Shown here piece after piece: positions 19,864 to 28,372 of a DNA stretch of 64,000 nucleotides. Within the stretch, counting starts at the first letter, position 1; the number at the start of each line of letters is the position of its first letter. This DNA comes from Pusillimonas sp044464525. GTDB taxonomy: Bacteria; Pseudomonadota; Gammaproteobacteria; Burkholderiales; Burkholderiaceae_B. The stretch lies in NCBI RefSeq assembly GCF_044464525.1, contig NZ_JBIQLE010000003.1:124001-188000 (forward strand), read 5' to 3'. The notes beneath the pieces are model-generated. The model saw nothing but the letters and a program-made list of their open reading frames with translations, did not search any database and was not told where the DNA came from. A program made the position numbers and the translations under genes.

Positions 19864-19904
19864 AATATTCTTCAGTACCACCAAACACGGTACTGTCGAA
19901 TATT
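19864..19904. promoter_or_regulatory. 41-bp inverted repeat just upstream of the Rieske operon
   Basis: The left arm AATATTCTTCAGTACC (19864-19879) and the right arm GGTACTGTCGAATATT (19889-19904) match at 14 of 16 positions around a 9-base spacer. The right arm abuts the ribosome-binding site GGAG (19905-19908) of the gene starting at 19914. It could be a protein operator or, in RNA, a hairpin next to the Shine-Dalgarno sequence. No regulator is proven; the AraC gene at 23792 is the nearest candidate. Confidence 0.6.
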
Positions 19905-19913
19905 GGAGCACCC

Positions 19914-21167
19914 ATGAAACTAAGCGACCTGAAGGACATCCGCTGGACACTGAACCACCCGGAACTTGGGACCGGCCCAGTTACCATCGAATCATATAGT
20001 TCGCCGGAATACTTCGCGCAAATGCGTGAAAAAGTCTTCAAGAAGGTGTGGATGGCGACCGCCAAGCGCGTCGACGAAATTCCCAAGCCGGGCGACTATT
20101 TTGTCGAGACAGTCGACATCACCAATGACTCCATCATTATTGTCCGCGGGCTGGATGGCGTCATCCGCGGCTTTCATAACGTGTGCAAACACCGAGGCAC
20201 CCGGGTTGTAAACCAGGACTACGGGAATGTACGGGGCCGCTTTACCTGTATTTACCATGGATGGTCGTACGGACTGGACGGCAAGAACATACTCGTGACC
20301 GAGAAAGACATGTTCTTCGACACGGACAAAATGGAAGCCGATCTGATCCCCGTTGCCGTTGACGAATGGAAAGGATTTATTTTCTTCAACCTTGACCCGC
20401 AACCCGAAGAAACACTTGCCGAGTATCTGGGCCCGGAACTGATCAGCCTGTACGAAGACTACCCGTTCGAACAGACCACGGTGCGGCTCTCATATAACGC
20501 GCATCTTGACACCAGTTGGCCGGTCATGCGCGACTCGCAGCTAGAGGGGTATCACCTTAAATACCTGCACCGGCGTTCGGCGCCGGGCTTCATGGAAAGC
20601 GAAGAAGCGCCATCGCGTCATGCCTGGGATTTCAAGTTGCTGGGCAAGCATAACTCTGGCAGTTTCTACGGAAACCTGGCCCAGATCACAGCCGAGCTTC
20701 CCGAAACCGCCGCCATTGCAACGCTAGCGAACCAGACCGCCCTGAGAACCAGCGGCCCGGTGGAAAACGTACCGCTTGAACAATGGTCGAAGGGTGTCAA
20801 CCCCACCCGCACCGCTAACTGGTTTTTCGACATTTTGTACATCTTCCCCAATCTGCACTTTGTGTTTCTAGGCCCTTGCGCCTATATCGTGCACAAAATG
20901 ATGCCTGGCGAAGCCCACAACAAGTCCAGCTGGAATGGGCGCTTCTTTGCGCCGCCTGTGGACACCGCGGGCCTGGCCGCCCGTTGGGCGGTCGAATATA
21001 AAAAATACCGCCTGCGTGACCTATGGCGAGAAGACGGCAACACGGCCCTGGGAGCACAAAAATCCATTGATTCGGGCGTGTTCAAGCTGATGTACCTGCA
21101 AGATCAGGAGCTTCTTATCCGGCATGCCGAAAAAGTGCTTAACGACATGGTTCACGATCAAGCCTGA
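19914..21167 (+). CDS. Rieske non-heme iron oxygenase, alpha subunit
   Basis: A 417-residue ring-hydroxylating-type oxygenase. The Rieske 2Fe-2S ligands are in CKHRGTRVV near residue 90 and CIYHGWSYGLDG near residue 111. The mononuclear iron site is in DSQLEGYHLKYLH near residue 205, with two His. An acidic residue near the C-terminus (LQDQELL) is the likely third ligand. Such enzymes hydroxylate or demethylate aromatic or other substrates with O2 and NADH-derived electrons. The operon has no classical ferredoxin reductase; instead, NuoF- and NuoE-like genes follow. The start has GGAG 5 bases upstream. Substrate unknown. Confidence 0.9.
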   Translation: MKLSDLKDIRWTLNHPELGTGPVTIESYSSPEYFAQMREKVFKKVWMATAKRVDEIPKPGDYFVETVDITNDSIIIVRGLDGVIRGFHNVCKHRGTRVVNQDYGNVRGRFTCIYHGWSYGLDGKNILVTEKDMFFDTDKMEADLIPVAVDEWKGFIFFNLDPQPEETLAEYLGPELISLYEDYPFEQTTVRLSYNAHLDTSWPVMRDSQLEGYHLKYLHRRSAPGFMESEEAPSRHAWDFKLLGKHNSGSFYGNLAQITAELPETAAIATLANQTALRTSGPVENVPLEQWSKGVNPTRTANWFFDILYIFPNLHFVFLGPCAYIVHKMMPGEAHNKSSWNGRFFAPPVDTAGLAARWAVEYKKYRLRDLWREDGNTALGAQKSIDSGVFKLMYLQDQELLIRHAEKVLNDMVHDQA

Positions 21168-21195
21168 TTCCTGACCCGATTACCGCGAGACGACA

Positions 21196-21588
21196 ATGAC
21201 AAGCCAGAAACTTCCTCCTGCCTTTGCCGACCTGGAACCCTTTATGGATTGGGCCCAGCCCACCGAATTCCAGCGCCTGCAAAAACGCGAAGAATCCACG
21301 ATGGAGGCGATCAAGGCCTTCTATGACGCCGCGCAGCCCAAGGCGGCGGCGGCCATCGAGCATTTTCATGAAGTAGACGAAAAAACGAGTCAAGGCCACG
21401 CAGAACCAGACGCCGAAACCATGAACCTGTACACGCTCATGCTGGGTTTGGCCGAAGCGTCGCTTGCGATTGAGGTGCACGGCAGCACCACGGTGCCCGA
21501 CGGACTGGCATGGCATGTATGGAAGCCCGAACACGAAACGTCCGCGTGGCAACAAAAACCAAAAGCCCAGCTGTTTCCCGCCGGCTAA
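21196..21588 (+). CDS. Small protein of unknown function in the Rieske operon
   Basis: A 130-residue protein I do not recognise. It is largely helical in appearance, with no signal peptide, membrane helix, cysteine or known metal motif. Features are an N-terminal PAFADLEPFMDWAQP, a central Ala-rich stretch (AAQPKAAAAIEHFHE) and a hydrophobic segment NLYTLMLGLAEASLAIEVHG near residue 80. It sits 28 bases after the oxygenase gene and 48 bases before the SnoaL-like gene on the same strand. This suggests a role as an oxygenase accessory or regulatory subunit, but that is only context. Confidence 0.7.
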   Translation: MTSQKLPPAFADLEPFMDWAQPTEFQRLQKREESTMEAIKAFYDAAQPKAAAAIEHFHEVDEKTSQGHAEPDAETMNLYTLMLGLAEASLAIEVHGSTTVPDGLAWHVWKPEHETSAWQQKPKAQLFPAG

Positions 21589-21636
21589 GCCTGGCGCCAA
21601 ATTTTATAAACCATTCAGCTGAAAAAGGAGAACTGA

Positions 21637-22077
21637 ATGAGCCCGAAAGAGACAGTGAAGGCATTCATCGATGCCCATAATGACCACGACATTGAAAAAA
21701 TGATGTCGTATTTTGCTGATGACTGCATCACGCTGGACGTCGCATCACCCATCCCGCTGGACAGCAACGCAGACGTGGTCAAGCTGTACGAGTACATCTT
21801 CGCCGCGATGCCGGACATCCACTTCGAGATAAGCAGTCTTATCGAAGAAGGCAACAAGGCGTTTGCCGCACTGCGCACCACAGCCAACGGAACCGGAGTG
21901 TTCATGGGGAATGACATCACGGGCAAACGCTGCGATGTCTTCGAGGGCATGTATGCCGAAGTGGTGAATGGAAAGATCAAGCTGTGCAAGTTCTACAGCG
22001 ACACCGCAACGCTTTCGAAACAGCTGGGCTACAAGCCCGCCCTTGACATGAGCGCCGACACGCCCACATTAATGTAA
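21637..22077 (+). CDS. SnoaL-like (NTF2-fold) protein
   Basis: A 146-residue protein with the SnoaL/NTF2-like pattern: VKAFIDAHNDHDIEKMMSYFADDC at the N-terminus, YEYIFAAMPDIHFEI in the middle, and EGMYAEVVNGKIKLCKFYSD near residue 105. The family includes polyketide cyclases, small hydrolases and isomerases; the same fold occurs in beta subunits of ring-hydroxylating oxygenases. A strong site, AAGGAG, precedes the ATG. It could process the oxygenase product or act as a beta-like partner. Confidence 0.82.
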   Translation: MSPKETVKAFIDAHNDHDIEKMMSYFADDCITLDVASPIPLDSNADVVKLYEYIFAAMPDIHFEISSLIEEGNKAFAALRTTANGTGVFMGNDITGKRCDVFEGMYAEVVNGKIKLCKFYSDTATLSKQLGYKPALDMSADTPTLM

Positions 22078-22118
22078 CCGGAGGCGGCGGGCTGCGGTTC
22101 GCCACCATCGCTGCCCGC

Positions 22119-23324
22119 ATGCACAATATCTTCGATAAATCCTTGCTGCTGGAGCTTGCCGCTCGTTGCGGACTGCATGACAAAAGCGCTCCAGCTTATG
22201 CGCACGCACAAGCCATGGGCGCCGATAGCCTGCTCGAGCAAATACAAGAGGCCCGGCTTGACGGCAAGGGCGGGGCCAGGTTTCCCGCCCACAAGAAAAT
22301 GCGGATGCTGCGCTCGCGTCAAGCCCCAATCAAGCACTTGATCATCAACGGCGCCGAACACGAGCCGGGGTCTTTCAAAGACGACTGGCTGCAAACCCAT
22401 CACGCCGACGCCGTGGTCGAAGGGGCGCTGTGCATGGCCCTGGCCGTCGGCGCGACGCATGTGCACTTCGGCATCAACGAAACAAGCCGGGATGCCCTGG
22501 GCGCCATGACGAAAGCCGTGGAAGGCATCGGCAAGGCACATGAGCAACCGCCTGTGCTGCGGGTTCACCCCATTTCCGACGTCTATGTAGCGGGAGAGGA
22601 AACCGCGCTCATCCAGGCCCTGCAAGGAATGGAACCCATGCCCACGGGGCGCCCGCCTTTTCCGGTCGAGCGCGGACTGGACGGCGCACCCACGCTGGTG
22701 CACAACGCCGAGACAGCGGCTCATGTGCCGTACATCGTGCTGGCCGGTGCGCAAGCTTATCGCGAACTGGGCTGCTCGGGCCTGGGCCCCACTCTATGTA
22801 CATTCGGTCCCGAGTTCATACACGATGGAGTGCAACTGGTGCCTCTGGGCATCTCGCTGAACAAGCTTGTCGACAAGTACGGGGGCGGACTGCGCAGCGG
22901 AGAACACTTGCTGGCCATACAGCCCGGAGGGCCATCGTCGGCCTACCTCCCGGCAGGTGAACTAGACTGCGCCTTTGATGCCGACGCACTGAAAGCCCGA
23001 GGCTCGTCATTAGGCTGCGCCGCCATCCGGGCATACAGCAACGCAGGCGATTTAATCGCCGCGGTACAAGAACTGGCCGATTTTTTCGCCACGGCGTCAT
23101 GTGGGCAATGCCCGCCCTGCACCATGCAGACCCGCATGATGACCACCATCGCAAAGCAAGTGGCGGCAGGCAAGGCGAGCCCGCAGCTTATCGACCAAAT
23201 TGCGCGCATCGCCCAAGTCAATGCAGACAAGGGCCTGTGCGGATTGATCAATATGCCGGTGCCGCCCGTTCAGAGCCTGCTGCAACGCTTTCCGCAAGTG
23301 CTTGGCGGCGACCCCACATCCTGA
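22119..23324 (+). CDS. NuoF-like NADH-binding flavoprotein with 4Fe-4S cluster
   Basis: A 401-residue protein resembling the 51-kDa NADH-binding subunit of Complex I and soluble hydrogenase/formate dehydrogenase diaphorases. It has the NADH/FMN motifs DGKGGARFPAHKK (near residue 48), NGAEHEPGSFKD (near 78) and GEETALIQALQG (near 160). The cluster ligands CGQCPPC near residue 328 are followed by a fourth Cys in KGLCGLI. An SLBB-like segment lies around residues 235-300. It would oxidise NADH and pass electrons through FMN and the cluster. With the next gene it forms a minimal NuoEF-like pair, probably supplying the Rieske oxygenase. Confidence 0.88.
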   Translation: MHNIFDKSLLLELAARCGLHDKSAPAYAHAQAMGADSLLEQIQEARLDGKGGARFPAHKKMRMLRSRQAPIKHLIINGAEHEPGSFKDDWLQTHHADAVVEGALCMALAVGATHVHFGINETSRDALGAMTKAVEGIGKAHEQPPVLRVHPISDVYVAGEETALIQALQGMEPMPTGRPPFPVERGLDGAPTLVHNAETAAHVPYIVLAGAQAYRELGCSGLGPTLCTFGPEFIHDGVQLVPLGISLNKLVDKYGGGLRSGEHLLAIQPGGPSSAYLPAGELDCAFDADALKARGSSLGCAAIRAYSNAGDLIAAVQELADFFATASCGQCPPCTMQTRMMTTIAKQVAAGKASPQLIDQIARIAQVNADKGLCGLINMPVPPVQSLLQRFPQVLGGDPTS

Positions 23325-23360
23325 ACAACCCCACGATTTAATACGGAGACAACAAGCTTT

Positions 23361-23693
23361 ATGGAGATTTACGTCTGCAACAACATCGATTGCAAGAATC
23401 GGGGGTCGGAAAAAGTGATGCGTGCCCTTCAGGCAGAATTTTCGCGGCCCGAAGATCAGGCAGTGCAGATTCATAACTACCTGTGCTTCTCGGCGTGCAA
23501 CAGCGGCCCCAACGTCATCATTCCCGATAGGCGATGCTGGCTTTCCGCAGTCTCACCCGACGACACCGCTGCCGTTCGCGCCGTACTGGAGGGGCAGGCG
23601 CCGCCCGCGAAATTGATCGAGAAAAACGAACCTTCACTCGAGGCGATGATTCTGGGACTGATCGACGCCGGCCTGATCACACCCGACGACTGA
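23361..23693 (+). CDS. Thioredoxin-like 2Fe-2S ferredoxin (NuoE C-terminal type)
   Basis: A 110-residue protein. Four cysteines in the NuoE/shethna-ferredoxin arrangement lie at C6 and C11 (YVCNNIDCKNRG) and C46 and C50 (LCFSACNSGPN), predicting one 2Fe-2S cluster in a thioredoxin-like fold. It lacks the N-terminal helical domain of full NuoE. It follows the NuoF-like gene by 36 bases with a CGGAGA ribosome-binding site, and likely accepts electrons from it or delivers them to the Rieske centre. Confidence 0.85.
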   Translation: MEIYVCNNIDCKNRGSEKVMRALQAEFSRPEDQAVQIHNYLCFSACNSGPNVIIPDRRCWLSAVSPDDTAAVRAVLEGQAPPAKLIEKNEPSLEAMILGLIDAGLITPDD

Positions 23694-23791
23694 AGCGCGC
23701 ACCTTGAATGGGGTTAACCCTCAGTAGACAGGACATGGAGCATGACGCAGTATAAACATTGATAAATCTTTGATTTTGGATGTGTTTTACC

Positions 23792-24760
23792 ATGCACCGG
23801 CGCTATTCAACCGACGACGTGCCCGAAAACCAGCGCTTCGACTATTGGCAAGATGCAGTCTGCGACGCACTTTTCAAACTCAGGCTCTCCGCCCACAAAA
23901 AAGCCGGTTTCCGTGGGCAGATCGACCGATGGAACTTCACCACAAGCGAGCTTCTAAGAATCAGTTCCGACGCCGTGAAAAGCCAACGTCTGCGCAAAGA
24001 CTGCGACGGCGAAGATCGCCATATCCTCCTCACCTTGCCTGTCTCGGGCAACGTCACCTTCAGCCAATTGGGGCGAACCGCCAACTGTGTAGCGGGCCAA
24101 AGCGTGCTCGAGCTTAGCGAAGAAGCCTACGACCATGCATACGACGACGGCAGCAATATGTGGGTGCTGAAAATGCCCGCCGAAGCCGTGCGTCTGCGCA
24201 TGAGCAACCCAAGGCGGTTCATCGCCCGCAACTTCAATATGCAAGAAGGGGTTGCGCGCCTGTTCTCCGACTATCTCAAGCTAGTTCTATACGCCTGTCA
24301 AACCAATGCCGTCGAGGCCTATCCGCAAATGGGCGCGCACCTTATCGACCTGTTGGCAATCGGCCTGCAGAATCATCCCGATGCCCTGCAGTCGCAGTCG
24401 ACGGCCGTAAAAGATGCGCATCTATTGCGTATTGAGTCTTATGTGCGCACTCATCTTACCGACCCCGATCTCTCCCCGGGTTCGATAGCCCAGGGCTGTG
24501 GAATTTCTGTGCGCTATCTACACACTCTTTTTCAAGATACAGACGAATCGGTATCGTCATGGATCCGCAACCAGCGCCTGCAATACGCGAACGAGGCCTT
24601 GCAGCAGGCCGGCAAATTCACCACCGTGGCGCAGGTGGCTTACGCGGCGGGCTTTACCGATCAGTCGCAACTGACCCGGGCTTTCAAACGCCGGTACAGG
24701 CGGCTTCCCAGCGACGTCCTTAACGCCGCCCGCAAACCGCAGGCCGGCCTGCAAGCGTAA
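23792..24760 (+). CDS. AraC-family transcriptional regulator
   Basis: A 322-residue regulator. Residues 1-190 resemble the AraC-binding-like sensor domain found in catabolic activators (RRYSTDDVPENQRFDYWQDAV). The C-terminal AraC/XylS DNA-binding domain has two helix-turn-helix units: PGSIAQGCGISVRYLHTLF near residue 233 and TTVAQVAYAAGFTDQSQLTRAFKRRYRRLPSD near residue 280. It lies 98 bases after the ferredoxin gene on the same strand and probably controls the Rieske operon. The palindrome GGGTTAACCC at 23711-23720 is in the gap between them. Confidence 0.88.
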   Translation: MHRRYSTDDVPENQRFDYWQDAVCDALFKLRLSAHKKAGFRGQIDRWNFTTSELLRISSDAVKSQRLRKDCDGEDRHILLTLPVSGNVTFSQLGRTANCVAGQSVLELSEEAYDHAYDDGSNMWVLKMPAEAVRLRMSNPRRFIARNFNMQEGVARLFSDYLKLVLYACQTNAVEAYPQMGAHLIDLLAIGLQNHPDALQSQSTAVKDAHLLRIESYVRTHLTDPDLSPGSIAQGCGISVRYLHTLFQDTDESVSSWIRNQRLQYANEALQQAGKFTTVAQVAYAAGFTDQSQLTRAFKRRYRRLPSDVLNAARKPQAGLQA

Positions 24761-24791
24761 AACGGCCGATACCGCTTCATAAACAAAAACA

Positions 24792-24809
24792 GGGCCGCTT
24801 TCGCGGCCC
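24792..24809 (-). terminator. Intrinsic terminator for the NicX/M29-type gene
   Basis: Read leftward, a perfect 7-bp GC stem (GGGCCGC/GCGGCCC, loop of 4) is followed by TGTTTTTGTTT. It lies 25 bases beyond the stop of the leftward gene at 24834 and also separates it from the convergent AraC gene. Confidence 0.85.
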
Positions 24810-24833
24810 CCGTCTACTTCACCTGCCTGCGGC

Positions 24834-25850
24834 TTAGTCCTTGGCAACCACCGGCAAATCGAGTATCTGGCCGTCCTGGATGATCTGACGCCCATCCAGC
24901 CATACCGATTGCATGGTCGCAACGCCGTCAGGATGGTTTTCGCCGCCCTCGGGCACCCAGAAAGGCAGCCCCATGCCGATGGCGTTGCTTCCAACCACCC
25001 GGATATCTTCTACAAAACACTCGCCGGTGAAACGGGCCTGCGGGTGCATGCCATGGGCGAAATGAATGATGTAACCATACTGGCCGCCGCCGGCGCGCAA
25101 CAAGGCACGCTCCATGGTGGCGCGTTCTGTACCGCCCCCCCGCACGCTTTGGATTCTGCCGTCCACTTCCAGTTCAATAGGTTCCCTAAGTTCGGTGTAG
25201 TACTCATGGAAACACGATTCCAACACGATTTTTCCACGGACGCTTTCGATTTCCGGCGCGATGAGGCAGGACCCCGGCAAAAAATGCAGCCCCGACCGGG
25301 TGGCGCGACGGGGGCTCATGTCGAGCGATTCGGCCAAGGCGAACGTTACATCGGTGCCTGAAGGGGTGGTCATGCGCATCGTCTTGCCCACAGAGTTGGC
25401 GATGAGCGTTTCCAGTTCTGACTGCGGTGGGTATAAAGCATCAAGAACACCGTCGCCGAACATGCGGATCATCGCTTCAGCGCTCATGTCGCTGCTCAGC
25501 ATATATCGCAGGCCTTCGGTTTTCATGGCTTCAACGTGAGCATCCGCACCGGCGATGTAAGGGTATGTCAGGTCGACCCACAGATCGCACTCCTTTATCG
25601 CAGCCACAAGCGCCCGGGGCAGGTATGGATCGGCCAGTTTGCCCTGATAAGGCAACTGAGGAATGGTGACCGTCGTAAACCGCGCACCCACTTCGATGGC
25701 GACGGCCTGCAAGGCCTCCACAACCCCCACTGCACGGGCAGTGTCGGTCGTGATCAGCAGATCTTTATCGGCCTCAAAAGCCAAAAAATCAACCAAAAAA
25801 TTGCGCGCGGCACCCATGATTTCCGCACGCAACATAGAATTTCCTGACAT
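24834..25850 (-). CDS. M29/NicX-type metalloenzyme (leucyl aminopeptidase or 2,5-dihydroxypyridine dioxygenase family)
   Basis: About 338 residues. The C-terminal half holds the conserved acidic and His positions of this superfamily: LEVDGRIQSVRGGGTER, YIIHFAHGMHPQARFTGECFVEDIR and a final metal-ligand region EGGENHPDGVA. The superfamily contains M29 aminopeptidases and the Fe(II) ring-cleaving enzyme NicX; sequence alone does not separate them. The ATG at 25850 was preferred over one 51 bases upstream. The neighbourhood (a NicAB-like hydroxylase, amidase and isochorismatase-type hydrolase) makes a pyridine-ring-cleavage role possible. A copy of the shared island motif lies 78 bases upstream. 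Confidence 0.68.
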   Translation of the reverse strand: MSGNSMLRAEIMGAARNFLVDFLAFEADKDLLITTDTARAVGVVEALQAVAIEVGARFTTVTIPQLPYQGKLADPYLPRALVAAIKECDLWVDLTYPYIAGADAHVEAMKTEGLRYMLSSDMSAEAMIRMFGDGVLDALYPPQSELETLIANSVGKTMRMTTPSGTDVTFALAESLDMSPRRATRSGLHFLPGSCLIAPEIESVRGKIVLESCFHEYYTELREPIELEVDGRIQSVRGGGTERATMERALLRAGGGQYGYIIHFAHGMHPQARFTGECFVEDIRVVGSNAIGMGLPFWVPEGGENHPDGVATMQSVWLDGRQIIQDGQILDLPVVAKD

Positions 25851-25927
25851 AAGCTCGCTCCTTGACTGCCTCGTTCTCGAGGCTGGATAACACCGCGACA
25901 CCTCACGCAGCGTGGCTATCGAGAAAT

Positions 25928-25940
25928 GTACCAGTTTTGG
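25928..25940 (+). promoter_or_regulatory. Shared island motif, site 1 (upstream of the NicX/M29-type gene)
   Basis: GTACCAGTTTTGG, matching RTACCA-N4-YGG. It lies 78 bases upstream of the ATG at 25850. Similar sites occur near 30712, 38676, 46239 and 47329. Confidence 0.4.
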
Positions 25941-26031
25941 AAATATTACTCAAATAAGAACGGGCGACTAAGCCTGTCGGCAAGAGCGGTTGCCCGGGCC
26001 GGGAATCGCAAGGTGCAAGGCTTCTGATGGC

Positions 26032-26706
26032 TTACTTTTGATCTGCTTCAAGCAGCCCTTCGAGGCGGATACGATACGCAGCTACGATGTGAGCGCGCGC
26101 GGCCTGCTCGGCTGCTTCAGGATCTCTTCTGGACAACGCGTCGACAATGGCTTCATGTTCACGTCGTGATGCTTCGGCCCTTCCTTGAGTGGCCAGCGTG
26201 GTGCGGCCCAGCAGAATCATCGACTCTTGCAGGGAACTGAGAGTCTTGACCAGATACCTGTTATGCGCACATCGATACAAGGTGCCATGAAATAGACGAT
26301 TGTTGGCCGCCAGTTCTTCGGTGCTTGTCAATTGGCCGTCACGCAATATGACTTCCCTGAGAAATTCGATTTCCACGTCGGACGCGTGCCGCGCAGCCAG
26401 ACGGGCAGCGGTGCCCTCCAACACTTCTCGCATGGCATAGAGTTCGCTCATCATCGAATGGTCGAGCTCTGTGACGATAAGGCCGCGCTCGGGGTCGTTT
26501 ACCGCCAGCCCTTCGGATTGCAGCCGGCCCAGCGCCTCGCGCACGGGCGTGCGGCTCAGCCCCATCACTTCAGCAAGCTCAATCTCTCGCAAGCGCGTAC
26601 CGGACACGAAGCGCCCCGACTGGATGGCTTCGACCAGATACTGATAGGCATGGGCGCTACGCGATATGCCGCGACGCAGTTGGGTTTCTTCAGAGACAGG
26701 ATTCAT
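26032..26706 (-). CDS. GntR-family transcriptional regulator (FadR/FCD type)
   Basis: About 224 residues. The N-terminal winged helix has LREIELAEVMGLSRTPVREALGRLQSEGLA near residue 40. The C-terminal all-helical FCD effector domain includes ELYAMREVLEGTAARLAA and the metal-binding-type residues NRLFHGTLYRCAHN and REHEAIVDAL. FCD regulators usually bind organic acids. It diverges from tcuAB and probably controls it; a near-palindrome lies in the shared spacer at 26812. A GTG 27 bases upstream of the chosen ATG is also possible. Confidence 0.9.
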   Translation of the reverse strand: MNPVSEETQLRRGISRSAHAYQYLVEAIQSGRFVSGTRLREIELAEVMGLSRTPVREALGRLQSEGLAVNDPERGLIVTELDHSMMSELYAMREVLEGTAARLAARHASDVEIEFLREVILRDGQLTSTEELAANNRLFHGTLYRCAHNRYLVKTLSSLQESMILLGRTTLATQGRAEASRREHEAIVDALSRRDPEAAEQAARAHIVAAYRIRLEGLLEADQK

Positions 26707-26811
26707 GACGCTGCGCTTTCCACCAATTTGCACTGAGCTTCCACATACAAAACACGAAAAACCACTTCAAGTAGTGTAATCGATAAACGTACAAAGCCAC
26801 ACGCTAAAATA

Positions 26812-26827
26812 CTACGGTATACTGTTG
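26812..26827. promoter_or_regulatory. Candidate operator in the GntR/tcuA divergent spacer
   Basis: A 16-bp near-palindrome centred on GTATAC (CTACGGTATACTGTTG), symmetric at 12 of 16 positions. It lies 106 bases upstream of the GntR start and 109 upstream of the tcuA start. FCD-type GntR proteins bind such short dyads. The 230-base spacer holds no gene. Confidence 0.4.
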
Positions 26828-26935
26828 TATGTAATTGGACTCGAGTATAAACACCACGGCGTCAGGCGTCGCCTTTTGCGTTTCGCCTGGATTCTCAGCG
26901 AGCCGTGCCAGGTATTGATCAGAAGCGGAGGCAAC

Positions 26936-28372
26936 GTGAAAGACCCGGTGAAGTATGACGTTTTAGTTATCGGTGGCGGCAATGCCGCCTTGTGTGCTGC
27001 AATTTCTGCCGCGGAAGCCGGCGCGAGTGTCTTGATGCTGGAAGCCGCACCTCGTGAATGGCGCGGTGGCAACTCCATCCACACCCGCAACGTGCGCTGT
27101 ATGCACGACGAACCCCAAGATGTCTTGATCGACGCCTATCCTGAAGAAGAATACTGGCAAGACCTGTTGAAAGTGACAGGCGGCATAACAGACGAAGCCC
27201 TCGCGCGCTTAGTCATACGCACCACCGCTACCTGCCGCGATTGGATGCGCAAGCATGGGGTCAATTTCCAGAAACCGCTCTCGGGTGCGCTGCATGTCGC
27301 ACGCACGAACGCTTTCTTTATGGGCGGCGGCAAGGCGCTTGTGAATGCTTATTATCGTAGCGCCGAGGCCCTGGGCGTAATCGTTCGCTACAACGCGCCG
27401 GTGGATTCAATCGAGCTCGACAACGGCAGGTTCGTCGCGGCGCATATCGGAGCAGAACGCATCACGGCTGGAAGCTGCGTATTGGCGGCCGGAGGGTTCG
27501 AATCCAACCGTGAGTGGTTGCGCGAGGCCTGGGGTCAAAATGAGAACGGCGAATGGCCGGCTGACAATTTCCTGATACGGGGAACACGGTACAACCGGGG
27601 CGTGCTGCTGCGCTACATGCTGGATGCCGGTGCAGACTCAATCGGCGACCCGTCGCAATCGCATTGCGTCGCCGTCGACGCTCGCTCGCCCTTGTATGAC
27701 GGCGGCATCTGCACCCGAATCGATTGCGTTTCGCTAGGCATTGTCGTAAACCGAGACGCCAAGCGCTTCTATGATGAGGGCGAAGACTTCTGGCCCAAGC
27801 GGTATGCGATTTGGGGCCGTCTCGTGGCACAACAGCCTGGCCAGATCGCATACTCGATCATCGACAGCAAAGCCGTGGGCAGTTTCATGCCTCCGGTATT
27901 TCCTGGCACCCAGGCGAACACCCTGCCCGAGCTTGCCGACAAATTGGGGCTGGATCAAACGCAATTCATGCGCACTTTGACAGAATACAACGCCGCCTGC
28001 ACCAACGGAAAATTCGACCATACCGTGCTGGATGACTGCCATACCAAAGGCTTGGAAGTTCCAAAAACGAACTGGGCTAGGCCGATCACAGATCGACCGT
28101 TCTACGCCTACCCCTTGCGGCCCGGCATCACCTTCACATATCTCGGGCTGAAGGTAAATGCAGACGCCGCAGTACATTTCAATGGCCAGCCCAGCGACAA
28201 CCTGTTTGTCGCCGGCGAAATGATGGCTGGAAACGTGCTGGGCAAAGGCTATACGGCCGGGGTAGGACTCGGCATAGGCACCACCTTTGGACTCATTGCC
28301 GGCGACCGCGCCGCCGCTGCCGCAAAAAATCAACATCGCAACAATGTAGGAGGTCAGCGTGACGCCGCTTGA
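26936..28372 (+). CDS. tcuA: FAD-dependent tricarballylate dehydrogenase-type protein
   Basis: A 478-residue succinate-dehydrogenase/fumarate-reductase-type flavoprotein. The FAD-binding motif VLVIGGGNAALCAAISAAEAG is at residue 11, and the substrate-side motif GGKALVNAYYR follows. The C-terminal FAD segment is LFVAGEMMAGNVLGKGYTAGVGLGIG. TcuA oxidises tricarballylate to cis-aconitate; the true substrate here may be a related tricarboxylate. The start is the GTG at 26936, with GCGGAGG 4 bases upstream; in-frame codons upstream give unmatched residues. It overlaps tcuB by 14 bases. Confidence 0.88.
   Translation: MKDPVKYDVLVIGGGNAALCAAISAAEAGASVLMLEAAPREWRGGNSIHTRNVRCMHDEPQDVLIDAYPEEEYWQDLLKVTGGITDEALARLVIRTTATCRDWMRKHGVNFQKPLSGALHVARTNAFFMGGGKALVNAYYRSAEALGVIVRYNAPVDSIELDNGRFVAAHIGAERITAGSCVLAAGGFESNREWLREAWGQNENGEWPADNFLIRGTRYNRGVLLRYMLDAGADSIGDPSQSHCVAVDARSPLYDGGICTRIDCVSLGIVVNRDAKRFYDEGEDFWPKRYAIWGRLVAQQPGQIAYSIIDSKAVGSFMPPVFPGTQANTLPELADKLGLDQTQFMRTLTEYNAACTNGKFDHTVLDDCHTKGLEVPKTNWARPITDRPFYAYPLRPGITFTYLGLKVNADAAVHFNGQPSDNLFVAGEMMAGNVLGKGYTAGVGLGIGTTFGLIAGDRAAAAAKNQHRNNVGGQRDAA

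Noticed and set aside
19772..19913. Integration site or tRNA marking the edge of a genomic island
   Set aside because: No tRNA, integrase, attachment-like repeat or insertion sequence was seen here or at other boundaries; island status rests only on gene content.
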